Part shown: positions 56,486-64,000 of the stretch, piece by piece
How the letters are laid out: each line of letters starts with the position of its first letter
How positions within the stretch are numbered: the first letter of the stretch is position 1
Assembly: GCA_963772955.1 (NCBI GenBank)
Contig: CAVYZF010000009.1
Location: forward strand, 1,426,001 to 1,490,000
Length of the DNA stretch: 64,000 bases
Origin: Gp6-AA40 sp963772955
GTDB taxonomy: Bacteria > Acidobacteriota > Vicinamibacteria > Vicinamibacterales > UBA2999
Reading direction: 5' to 3'
Program-made: the position numbers and the translations under genes
Notes under the pieces: model-generated
Seen by the model: the letters and a program-made list of their open reading frames with translations, nothing else
What the model was told of the DNA's origin: nothing
The model's database searches: none

Positions 56486-58693
56486 ATGCACACACACACC
56501 TTTACCAAGTTCCTTATCGCGCTCTCGACCATCTTCGTGCTTGCCCGCACCGCGTCGGCCGACACGATCATCTTGACGTGGGATCCGAATTCCGAGCCAC
56601 ATGTCATCGGCTACAAGGTGCATGTGGGGACGCAATCGGGCACCTACACCCAGCACATTGACGTTGGACCGGCCACGACCTGGTCGTTCACGAGCGCCGT
56701 CGCTGGCCAGCAGTACTGCTTTGCCGTGACGGCGTACGTGAGCGGCTCGCTCGAAGGGCCTCATTCGAACGAAATCTGCGGGTTCAGTAACTGGCCACCA
56801 GCCCTCACCAATCCTGGCACCCGGAGCTCGACGGTCGGACAGGCCGATAGCCTTCAGCTCGTTGGCAGCGACCCCAAGGGCGATGTGTTGACCTACAACG
56901 CGACCGGGCTTCCTCCCGGCCTGACGGTGATGGCGTCGACCGGCTACATTTCGGGAACGCCGACGACAGCGGGGAGCTATTCAGTGACTGCGACGGCATC
57001 CGACGGAGTGTTGACGGCATGGCGGACATTTTGGTGGACGGTCGACGCCGGCGACACGACCGCTCCGGTCGTCACGATCACCGGCCCGACATCGGCGGCG
57101 ACGTATGCGACGGGGGCGATGACGCTGACGCTCAGTGGAACGGCGGGCGACAGTACCGGTGTCACGCAAGTGACCTGGGTCAACAGCCGGGGCGGCGGCG
57201 GCACGGCGTCTGGGACGACATCGTGGACCGTGCCCTCGGTCGCGCTGCAAACCGGTAGCAACACGCTCACGGTCACAGCGCGTGACGCGGCCGGCAATTC
57301 CTCGTCGGATGTAATGACGGTCACGGTGAATGGCGCGCCGACGCTCGCCAGCGTGCTGAACCAGTCATCCGCGATCAACCTCGCGACGACGCTGCAGCTC
57401 GCCGGCAGTGATCCGAATGGTGACGCACTGACATACAGCGCCACGGGGCTGCCTGCGGGACTTGCCGTCACTGCGACGAGCGGTCTTATCTCGGGCACGC
57501 CAACCGCTGCCGGCACCTACAACGTGACGGCGTCGGTCTCTGACGGATCGCTTTCCGCGTCTCGTTCATTCACGTGGACGATCACCGCACCAGACATGAC
57601 GGCACCGACGGTGGTGATCGCGAGCCCGACGACCGCGGCGACCTTCAAGACGACCGGCGCAACCGTGACGCTCGGCGGTACGGCGAGTGACAACGTCGGG
57701 GTCACGCAGGTGAGCTGGGCGAACAATCGTGGCGGAAGCGGTACTGCGGCCGGCACGACGAGTTGGAGCGCAGCGGTCACGTTGCAGACCGGAGCGAACG
57801 TGCTGACTGTGACGGCACGCGACGCTGCGGGACACACGATGGCCTCATCGATCACCGTGACTGTCAATACCCCGCCGGCCTTGTCGGGTGTTGCGAATCA
57901 GACATCGGTGGTGGGCACGGCCGCTTCCATGCAGCTGAGTGGCGCTGATCCGGACGGCGACATGCTGACATACGGCGCCAATGGTCTACCTCCGGGGCTC
58001 GCGATCGCATTCACGACCGGCCTCATCAGCGGGACCCCCGCTGTTGCCGGAAGTTATCCGGTTACCGTCACCGTGTCCGACGGCATGCAGACCGCGGGGC
58101 GGACGTTCACCTGGACGGTGACCGAGCCCACCGCGGACACCGTTGCGCCCGTCCTCACGATCACGAGCCCGACAACGGCGACGACCTACACGACGCCGTC
58201 TGCGACGATTACGCTCGGTGGAAGGGCAAGTGACAACGCCGGCGTCACGCAGGTGAGCTGGGTCAACAGCCGCGGCGGAAGCGGTATTGCGACAGGAACG
58301 ACGTCATGGACCACCGGCATCACGCTGCAGAGCGGCTCGAACGTGCTCACGGTGACCGCGCGCGACGCCGCCGGCAACACGTCGTCCGATGTTGTGACGG
58401 TGACCTTCAACACCCCGTTGCGCGTCGCAAGCCTGACGGCAGACCGCCCAGCGCCCCAGTCGCTGGGAACGACGGTGACGTTCACGGCCGTTGGCTCGGG
58501 CGGCAAAGGGATGTATGAATACCAGTGGCGAGTCTTCAACGGCGCGAAGTGGGTGACCAAGGCGGGCTGGAGCTCGAACAATACGTTCGTCTGGACACCG
58601 ACGATGGCTACGAGCAATTACCAGGTGCGCGCGGTCGTGCGCAGTGCGGGGAAGACAGCCATGTCAACGATGGATTTCCCCATCGTTCGGTAG
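56486..58693 (+). CDS. secreted multidomain surface protein (FN3, He_PIG and Ig-like repeats)
   Basis: Protein of 735 residues. The signal peptide is FLIALSTIFVLARTASA. The first domain is fibronectin type III-like (ILTWDPNSEPHVIGYKVHVG). Three repeats follow, each a cadherin-like He_PIG domain (LQLVGSDPKGDVLTYNATG, GLISGTP) and an Ig-like domain (VTQVSWVNSRGG, NVLTVTARDAAGN). A final beta domain ends PIVR. No anchor or catalytic motif is seen; adhesion or matrix function is likely. The ATG at 56486 is favoured over 56432 because it starts the signal peptide. Confidence 0.8.
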   Translation: MHTHTFTKFLIALSTIFVLARTASADTIILTWDPNSEPHVIGYKVHVGTQSGTYTQHIDVGPATTWSFTSAVAGQQYCFAVTAYVSGSLEGPHSNEICGFSNWPPALTNPGTRSSTVGQADSLQLVGSDPKGDVLTYNATGLPPGLTVMASTGYISGTPTTAGSYSVTATASDGVLTAWRTFWWTVDAGDTTAPVVTITGPTSAATYATGAMTLTLSGTAGDSTGVTQVTWVNSRGGGGTASGTTSWTVPSVALQTGSNTLTVTARDAAGNSSSDVMTVTVNGAPTLASVLNQSSAINLATTLQLAGSDPNGDALTYSATGLPAGLAVTATSGLISGTPTAAGTYNVTASVSDGSLSASRSFTWTITAPDMTAPTVVIASPTTAATFKTTGATVTLGGTASDNVGVTQVSWANNRGGSGTAAGTTSWSAAVTLQTGANVLTVTARDAAGHTMASSITVTVNTPPALSGVANQTSVVGTAASMQLSGADPDGDMLTYGANGLPPGLAIAFTTGLISGTPAVAGSYPVTVTVSDGMQTAGRTFTWTVTEPTADTVAPVLTITSPTTATTYTTPSATITLGGRASDNAGVTQVSWVNSRGGSGIATGTTSWTTGITLQSGSNVLTVTARDAAGNTSSDVVTVTFNTPLRVASLTADRPAPQSLGTTVTFTAVGSGGKGMYEYQWRVFNGAKWVTKAGWSSNNTFVWTPTMATSNYQVRAVVRSAGKTAMSTMDFPIVR
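56805..58410 (+). repeat. three tandem He_PIG plus Ig-like repeats, about 540 bases each
   Basis: Units lie at roughly 56805-57330, 57331-57870 and 57871-58410. The segments encoding ASDNxGVTQVSW, the NSRGG/NNRGG block and LTVTARDAAG are strongly alike at DNA level, so recombination or recent duplication is plausible. Confidence 0.75.
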
Positions 58694-58710
58694 CGTCTTT
58701 GACGAGAGTG

Positions 58711-58738
58711 AAGCGGCGGGTCGAAAGACCCGTCGCTT
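58711..58738. terminator. rho-independent terminator between convergent genes
   Basis: AAGCGGCGGGTC (58711-58722) pairs with GACCCGTCGCTT (58727-58738) around a GAAA loop, with one mismatch. It is followed by CTGTTTC. It sits 18 bases after the surface-protein stop and just before the end of the convergent Lon-N gene, so it may serve both. Confidence 0.8.
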
Positions 58739-58743
58739 CTGTT

Positions 58744-59385
58744 TCAGTGCGCGAGGCCGCTGGTCCAGCGTCCGGTGCCTGGCGCCATCATCGAACGCAT
58801 CTCGAGCAGTTCGATCAACGCGCCGCAACGCGACAGCACTCCGTTGCACTCGAGTAGTGCCTGTCGCTCGATGGGCTCGAGCGCCAGATACTGGGCCAAC
58901 GCATTCACCAGGTCATCGTCAGGGACGTGCGGAGAGAGCTTCGAGTCAGTGCCGCGATGCTCCATCGCGGCAGCCAACAAATGCTCGAGCCGACGGCGAT
59001 GCTGGTGCATCTGGGTCTTGTCGTCTTCGGTCACCGTCTCGGTGAGCGCTTCGACTTGAGCCACGCGATAGGGTTGCCCGCCCTCTTCGCCCGTCATCCG
59101 GAATTTCTCCAGACCCCGCAGCACGATATTGTAGCGCCCGTCCGGGAGCGGCTCGGAATGGGTGATGAGCCCTGCGCATCCGATCGGATACACCGGCGGC
59201 CGGCCGGCGTAGTTCGATTCGAAACCCGGTCGCAGCAACACCATGCCGATGATGCGGTCGCTGGCGAGTGCGTCCTTCATCATCGCGCGATAGCGCGGCT
59301 CGAAGATGTGGAGCGGCAGAAAGACGTTGGGGAAGAGGACGACGTTCGGGAGCGGAAAGATCGGGATGGTGGGTGGTAGTGGCAT
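58744..59385 (-). CDS. Lon N-terminal (LON substrate-binding) domain protein
   Basis: Protein of 213 residues starting at ATG 59385. The PUA-like Lon-N fold is seen in IPIFPLPNVVLFPNVFLPLHIFEPRYRAM, GMVLLRPGF, GCAGLITHSEPLPDGRYNIV and a helical C-terminal bundle. There is no ATPase or protease domain. Such stand-alone proteins are widespread and may bind unfolded substrates. Confidence 0.9.
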   Translation of the reverse strand: MPLPPTIPIFPLPNVVLFPNVFLPLHIFEPRYRAMMKDALASDRIIGMVLLRPGFESNYAGRPPVYPIGCAGLITHSEPLPDGRYNIVLRGLEKFRMTGEEGGQPYRVAQVEALTETVTEDDKTQMHQHRRRLEHLLAAAMEHRGTDSKLSPHVPDDDLVNALAQYLALEPIERQALLECNGVLSRCGALIELLEMRSMMAPGTGRWTSGLAH

Positions 59386-59397
59386 TGCTGATTTGCG

Positions 59398-59517
59398 GAT
59401 CTTTGATTGTTGCTTCGTTGACGATTGTTGATTCTGGAATTGGTGATTGTGCTGACCGGAATCAACAATCAGCAATCACAGATCACCAATTGAATCGATA
59501 TTCAAAGATCAAAGATC
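59398..59517. repeat. degenerate GATTGTTGATT array with inverted halves
   Basis: The gap holds GATCTTTGATTGTTGC, GACGATTGTTGATTC and similar words in the left half, and their complements (AATCAACAATCAGCAATC, CAAAGATCAAAGATC) in the right half. AATTGGTGAT (59438-59447) pairs exactly with ATCACCAATT (59482-59491). It is strikingly AT-rich for this genome and codes for nothing. Confidence 0.65.
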
Positions 59518-59518
59518 A

Positions 59519-60836
59519 TTAATGTATTGTCTTCGTCTTGCGGTCCATGTAATCCATCAGCACGTACTGGCCGAGCGTGTACGGCGTCGTGAAATACGCC
59601 TTACCGCGGCAGATCGCCGCGACACGTCGCACGAATGCCACGAGGTCGTGATCGCGCGCGAGCATGAACGTGTTGATCATGATGCCGGCCTTCTGGCAGG
59701 CATTTACCTCGGCGAACGTCTCGGACACGATGAACGGATCGAGACCGAAGGCGTTCTTGTAGATCTGCCCGTCAGGGCGGGTGAGCGCCGACGGCTTGCC
59801 GTCGGTGATCATCACGATCTGGCGCATGTCCTTCTTCTGGCGCTCGAGGATTCGTCGCGCCAGCCGCAGCCCTTCGCGCGTGTTCGTGTAGTACGGGCCC
59901 ACACGCACGCGACCGAGCTGCTTGAGCGGAATCTCCTCGGCCGAATCGTGGAAGAGGACCGCGCGCAGTGAGTCGCCGGGATACTGCGTGCGAATCAGAT
60001 GTGCGAGCGCGAGCGCGACGCGCTTGGCGGGCGTGAAGCGATCCTCGCCGTACAGGATCATGCTGTGGCTGCAGTCGAGCATGATGACGGTGGCGCAGGA
60101 GCTTTGATACTCGCTTTGCGCGACCATCAGGTCCGGGTAGTCGACTTCGATGGTCCCGGGATTCGGGGTCGGGGATCCGGGATCCGGGATCCGGGATCCG
60201 GGATCCGGGGTCCGGGCCCCGAGTCGTCTGACCGCATTGAGAATCGTGCTGCTCGGATCGATGTTGAGCGTGTCGCCGAATTCATAGGGCTTCGGCGCCG
60301 CGACTGCTTCAACGCCGGTGCTCAGATGTCGTGTGTCATGGCGGCCGGTGTCGCTGCGGCCGATTGAGCCGAGCAGATCGCGCAGCGCGCGGTAACCGAG
60401 AAAGTCGAGTGCCTTGTCGGTGACTTCGAACTTGACCGGCGCGGAGCCTTCGTCGAATCCACCGCCGCGCTCCGTCACGGCGCTCGCGTTCCTGATCGAG
60501 ATCGGGAGCGCCCGAGACGAACCCCTGTTCCATCATCCGCTCGATGATCTGCTGCACGAGATCTTCGAGCTGCTGACGGGCCTGTTCCTGGTCGCCGTCC
60601 GCGGGTTCACCGAGCAACTGCTGGATGGCTTCGTCCGACAGCATGCCGCCGCTGAAGAGTGCCTCGAGGATCGCATCGTGCAGTGCCTGCATCGTGCGGT
60701 CTTCTTCGTCGCTCGGGCCGCCCCAGGGATTGTTGAACCCGCTCGACAGCAACAGGTCGGACAGCTTCGACACGAGATCGTCGATGTCGATGTCGTCGAG
60801 TAAGTTCCCTGTGTACTTCGTGTAGCGGTATTTCAC
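59519..60836 (-). CDS. VWA-domain protein, MoxR partner (frameshifted)
   Basis: The N-terminal frame starts at GTG 60836 (KYRYTKYTGNLLDDIDIDDL) and runs to about residue 118 (LDQERERR). The rest (RGGGFDEGSAPVKFEVTDKALDFLGYRALRDLLG) continues one frame off from about 60478, implying one extra base. The VWA domain has the MIDAS motif DCSHS, then YPGDSLRAVLFHDSAEEIPL and MITDGKPSAL. Corrected length is about 438 residues. With the adjacent MoxR ATPase it forms a pair of the type that inserts cofactors or remodels partners. A repeat-derived insert lies inside the coding sequence. Confidence 0.8.
60154..60220. repeat. GGATCCG heptamer array inside the VWA gene
   Basis: About five GGGATCC heptamers in tandem with degenerate flanks (GGGATTCGGGGTC, GGGGTCCGGGCCCC). 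Three units equal seven codons, so the array encodes P-D-P-G-S-R-I repeats (TPDPGSRIPDPGSPTPNPG) and keeps the frame. It looks like an insertion between LGAR and the conserved VDYPDLMVAQSEYQSS. Confidence 0.8.
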
Positions 60837-60840
60837 TCGG

Positions 60841-60921
60841 CCACCTGCGGATAGTGGTTGGTGGTTGGTGGGTGTGCGTGATCGGCCGACCACCATCCAC
60901 CGGCCACCATCCACCAACCAG
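60841..60921. repeat. GGTTGGTGG / CCACCATCC array with inverted halves
   Basis: Between the MoxR and VWA genes, GGTTGGTGGTTGGTGGGTG in the left half faces CCACCATCCACCGGCCACC and CCATCCACCAACC in the right half. The two halves are imperfect inverted copies made of a short word. Confidence 0.65.
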
Positions 60922-62431
60922 CTAATTGTAGTATTTCTTCCGCCCGCCACCGGGTCCGCGAGTTTCCTCGTCGAGGTTGACCTCGCGTGCCGGCTTGCGC
61001 ACGGGCGGATCGGCGCCGTGGTATCCGCGCTCGTCGCTCCGGCCGATCTTCTTCGTCGCGTAGAGTCCTTCCAACAGGAAGTCGATGCCTGACGCAAGCA
61101 TCGGATCGGACGCATTCGACGGCAACCCTGCCGCGCGCGCCAGTTCAACGAGGCCCTGGACTTGCTGTGCGTGCACCAGCACCTCGGCCGCGCTCATGGT
61201 GTCGCTCAACTGCAGGCTTCCGCCGAGGTCGAACCACTCGATGATCTGCCGGGGATCGAGATGCGACAGGTATCCGTCCGCGACGTTTGCGACCGACGGC
61301 GCGAATCAGATCGCGCGCGACCGCTTCGGCGCCCTTCAACTCGCCTTCGTATTCCATCTCGAACTTGCCGGTGATCGAGGGTAGCGCGGCGTAGACGTCG
61401 GTGACGCGCGCCACAGCGACCTGCTCATCGGAGGCGAGCGCTCGTCGTTCGGCATTGGACACGACGTTCTCCATGGCCGAGATCGGAAGACGCTGACTGA
61501 CGCCGGACCGCTTGTCGATTCGTCGATCCTGTCGCGCCTGGAAGGCGATCTCCTCGACGATCTCTGCCACGAACGGCGGCACTTCAGTCGTCGGATTCGC
61601 GCCGTTTCGCGCCAGCCACGCTTCCTGCGCTGTAATCGCCATCGCGTCGGCCCGGCCGGTGGGATAGTGCGTGCGGATTTCGGATCCGATGCGGTCCTTG
61701 AGCGGCGTGATGATCTTTCCGCGCGCCGTGTAGTCCTCGGGGTTGGCGGTGAAGGCCATCAGGATGTCGAGCGGCAGGCGAATGGGGTAGCCCTTTATCT
61801 GGACGTCGCCTTCCTGAAGGATGTTGAAGAGTCCGACTTGAATCTTGCCCGCGAGGTCCGGCAGTTCGTTGATCGCAAAGATCCCCCGATTGGCTCGCGG
61901 CACGAGGCCGTAGTGCATGGTGAGCTCACTCGAGAGCTGCAGGCCGGATCGCGCCGCCTTGATCGGGTCGATGTCACCGACCATGTCTGCGATCGTCACG
62001 TCCGGCGTGGCGAGCTTCTCAACGTAGCGAAGCTCGCGTGACAGCCATCCGATCGCCATGCGATCGCCCTCGCTCGCGATGCGTGCGCGGCACGAGGCGC
62101 ACAGCGGTTCGAGCGGATCGTCGTTGATCTCGCACCCCGGGACGATCGGGATCTCCTCGTCGAGCAAAGTCGTGAGCGCGCGGAGCAGGCGCGTTTTCGC
62201 CTGACCGCGCAGGCCGAGCAGGATGAAGTTGTGCTGTGAAAGCAGGGCGTTGACCATCTGGGGCACGACGCTGTCGTCGTAGCCGATGATGCCCGGAAAC
62301 AATGCCTCACCGGCGCGAAGCTTTCGAATGAGATTGTCGCGGACTTCTTCGCTGACGCTGCGGCGCGGCACGTCGCCGCGCGCGACTGCCTGGCGAAGCG
62401 CGCCGAGCGTGGATATTCCGGATGTGGACAT
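60922..62431 (-). CDS. MoxR-type AAA+ ATPase (frameshifted)
   Basis: The main frame runs from ATG 62431 to GAEAVARDLIR (residue about 378). The family C-terminus (VANVADGYLSHLDPRQIIEW, FDLGGSLQLSDTMSAAEVL, GIDFLLEGLYATKKI) continues one frame away to 60922, implying one extra base near 61294. Walker A is the variant GLRGQAKT, Walker B is GIFAINELPDL, and a Cys pair occurs in LCASCRA. Corrected length is about 502 residues. It lies upstream of the VWA gene on the same strand as its working partner. Confidence 0.85.
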
Positions 62432-62439
62432 GGGCTGAT

Positions 62440-62485
62440 CCTATCAGCTACTGCCTGCCGCCAACTGTCTACTGCCTACTTCAAG
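62440..62485. repeat. CTACTGCCT-word array
   Basis: Upstream of the glycerophosphodiesterase gene, CTACTGCCTGCCGCC and TGTCTACTGCCTACTT repeat the words CTACTGCCT and CTACT. It is short and noncoding, of the same style as the other junction arrays. Confidence 0.45.
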
Positions 62486-62501
62486 CGAATAGTATTCAGT
62501 C

Positions 62502-63323
62502 GTGGCTTTCTTCGAGCGGGCATCGCGTCCCCGCGTCTTTGCACACCGGGGCGGGCGCGCGCTCGGCCCGGAGAACACCATTGCCGCGTTCGAGCGTGGG
62601 CTGGCAGCCGGTGCCGACGGGCTGGAACTCGACGTCCATCTGTCGTCCGATGGTGTGGTCGTCGTGTGTCACGATGCCACGCTCGACCGCACGACGGATG
62701 CTACCGGACGCATCGACCGTCGAACCGCGGCAGAGCTCTCGCGGGTCGATGCCGGATATCGATGGATCGATGCCAACGGCGATCATCCCTTCCGGTCCTG
62801 TGGCATCGGTGTCCCGTCTCTTCGCGAGGTGCTCCGCCGCTTCAGGGACGTCCCGATCATCACTGAGATGAAAGTCGATCACCGCGAGATGGGACAGGCG
62901 CTGGCGGCCGAGGTCCTGGCGGCATCGGCTGTCGATCGTGTCTGTGCGGCGGCGGACGGACGTCGTGCGATCCGGGCGGCGCGAGAGGCGTTGCCGTCCA
63001 TGGCGAGCAGCGCGTGCCGCTGGGACGTGAGGCTTGCGCTCTATCGATCCTGGGCGCACTGGCCGGTACGCCGGACCGAATACGACGGGTATCAGGTCCC
63101 GGAAATCGCCGGAACGATTCGCGTGGTGTCGCCCACCTTCGTCAGGCACGCGCACGAGGCCGGACTCGAGGTGCAGGTCTGGACCGTGGACGACGAGGCG
63201 GACATGAGAGCGTCTTCTCGCTGGGGCGCCGATGCGCTCATCAGCAATCGCCCCGATCTCGCCGTCAGCGTGCGCAATCGGTTCATGTCGGTAAGGCAAT
63301 CGCAGGGCGCGTCGCAGCGATAA
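62502..63323 (+). CDS. glycerophosphodiester phosphodiesterase
   Basis: Cytoplasmic GDPD of 273 residues starting at GTG, without signal peptide (UgpQ-like). Catalytic motifs: VFAHRGGRALGPENTIAAF, then GADGLELDVHLSSDG and VVCHDATLDRTT. The TIM-barrel end has VQVWTVDDEADM and GADALISNRPD. It splits glycerophosphodiesters into glycerol-3-phosphate and alcohol. It is followed six bases later by the broken dehydratase gene. Confidence 0.9.
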   Translation: MAFFERASRPRVFAHRGGRALGPENTIAAFERGLAAGADGLELDVHLSSDGVVVVCHDATLDRTTDATGRIDRRTAAELSRVDAGYRWIDANGDHPFRSCGIGVPSLREVLRRFRDVPIITEMKVDHREMGQALAAEVLAASAVDRVCAAADGRRAIRAAREALPSMASSACRWDVRLALYRSWAHWPVRRTEYDGYQVPEIAGTIRVVSPTFVRHAHEAGLEVQVWTVDDEADMRASSRWGADALISNRPDLAVSVRNRFMSVRQSQGASQR

Positions 63324-63329
63324 TCGGCT

Positions 63330-64000
63330 ATGGAGCCGCCGACTTACGCAGACGTGCTGGCTGCGCGCCCACGTGTCTACGCGCATCTGCAGCCCTCACC
63401 GCTGTTGCACCACCCGCTGCTCGACGAGTGGGTCGGCTGCCGTGTGCTGGTGAAGCACGAGAACCACAACCCGACAGGCTCGTTCAAGATTCGAGGTGGA
63501 CTGAACCTGGTCGCGCAGCTCGATGATCGTGAACGCGGGCGTGGCGTGGTCGCCGCAAGCACCGGCAACCACGGCCAATCGCTCGCGCTCGCGTGCCAGC
63601 CGAAATCCTCGAGCAGGGTCGCGACTTGCATCTTATCTCCGGGGTCGCGACGTATGCCGCTGAAGTCTTCGAGGCTGTCGAGCGTGTCGACTTCGTGTTC
63701 GTTCCCGTCGGTGGCGGAAGCGGCGCCGCCGGCTGCGCCGTCGTTCGCGAAGGTCTGGGCGCGAAGACGCGCATCGTCGGTGTTCAGGCGCAGGAGGCCG
63801 ATGCGTTTACGCGCTCGTGGCGCGGGCCCGAACGGGTGACGAGCGAACGCGCGGCGACGTTTGCCGAAGGGATCGCGACTCGAACGACGTTCGACCTGAC
63901 GTTTTCGATGCTGAAAGCCGCGCTGGACGATGTAGTGACCCTCGAGGAAGCAGGCGCTTCGCGAAGGAGTGACAGCGGCAATTCAGTTCACGCACAACCT
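63330..64000 (+). pseudogene. threonine/serine dehydratase-like PLP enzyme, decayed (3' end outside window)
   Basis: Starts normally: YADVLAARPRVYAHLQPSPL, then the PLP lysine motif NPTGSFKIRGG and STGNHGQSLALA. The frame then becomes nonsense. Another frame carries later parts (EILEQGRDLHLISGVATYAA, VFVPVGGGSGAAG, TFAEGIATRTTF), and a third gives LREGVTAAIQFTHN at the edge. Comparing spacing with the family, about 45-50 residues are missing between GNHGQ and GVATYA. Deletion plus two frame changes mean it is not functional as written. Confidence 0.82.

Noticed and set aside
56805..58410. Possible CRISPR or satellite DNA
   Set aside because: The repeat period is about 540 bases, fully coding, and matches protein domains.

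Overview
This is 64 kb of high-GC bacterial DNA, densely packed on both strands. The gene families suggest Acidobacteriota, probably close to Vicinamibacterales. The cues are Ser/Thr kinases fused to beta-propellers, a PQQ-type quinoprotein, a Tes/Mss-like radical SAM enzyme of the kind linked to membrane-spanning lipids, a secreted family common in acidobacteria, and ECF sigma/anti-sigma pairs. This assignment is inference; no rRNA or tRNA gene was seen.

Layout. 0-8.3 kb: the 3' part of a Tad (tight-adherence pilus) locus, with a coiled-coil protein, CpaE, CpaF, TadB, TadC, an AAA+ ATPase, a DUF192 protein and a SPOR protein. 8.3-14.1 kb: metal-transporter-like protein, SDR dehydrogenase, PQQ quinoprotein and a FixL/FixJ-like two-component pair. 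14.1-16.4 kb: a decayed defence island with a broken DUF4411 toxin, a frameshifted HTH-ImmA/IrrE gene and a 5'-truncated HsdS. 16.4-20.9 kb: VOC protein, Ser/Thr kinase, HExxH protein and an HTH-FHA regulator. 21-29.5 kb: the radical SAM gene (three frameshifts), then gltBD. 29.5-36.6 kb: secreted and metabolic singletons and an ECF sigma/anti-sigma pair.

36.6-44.7 kb is the most novel part: a tight four-gene minus-strand operon. It encodes a 1491-residue envelope-spanning TPR/NTPase, a second paralogous NTPase carrying a DUF4062-like (TIR-like) domain, a lipoprotein and an outer-membrane barrel of FadL type. I read it as a candidate envelope-sensing STAND NTPase system. Divergent from it (44.8-49.9 kb) is a cluster of radical SAM/SPASM protein, GT2 glycosyltransferase, carbamoyltransferase and polytopic membrane glycosyltransferase.

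50-64 kb: secreted protein, lysC-ypdA-pcm, a membrane protein with an ECF sigma/anti-sigma pair, a repetitive surface protein, a Lon-N protein, a VWA/MoxR pair, a glycerophosphodiesterase and a decayed PLP-dependent dehydratase at the right edge.

Two themes cut across the window. First, many conserved genes carry single-base frameshifts, mostly one extra base, which are either assembly errors or real decay. Second, several gene junctions, and one coding sequence, contain degenerate short-word tandem arrays, each built from a different word. No stretch longer than about 300 bases lacks a gene or gene remnant.
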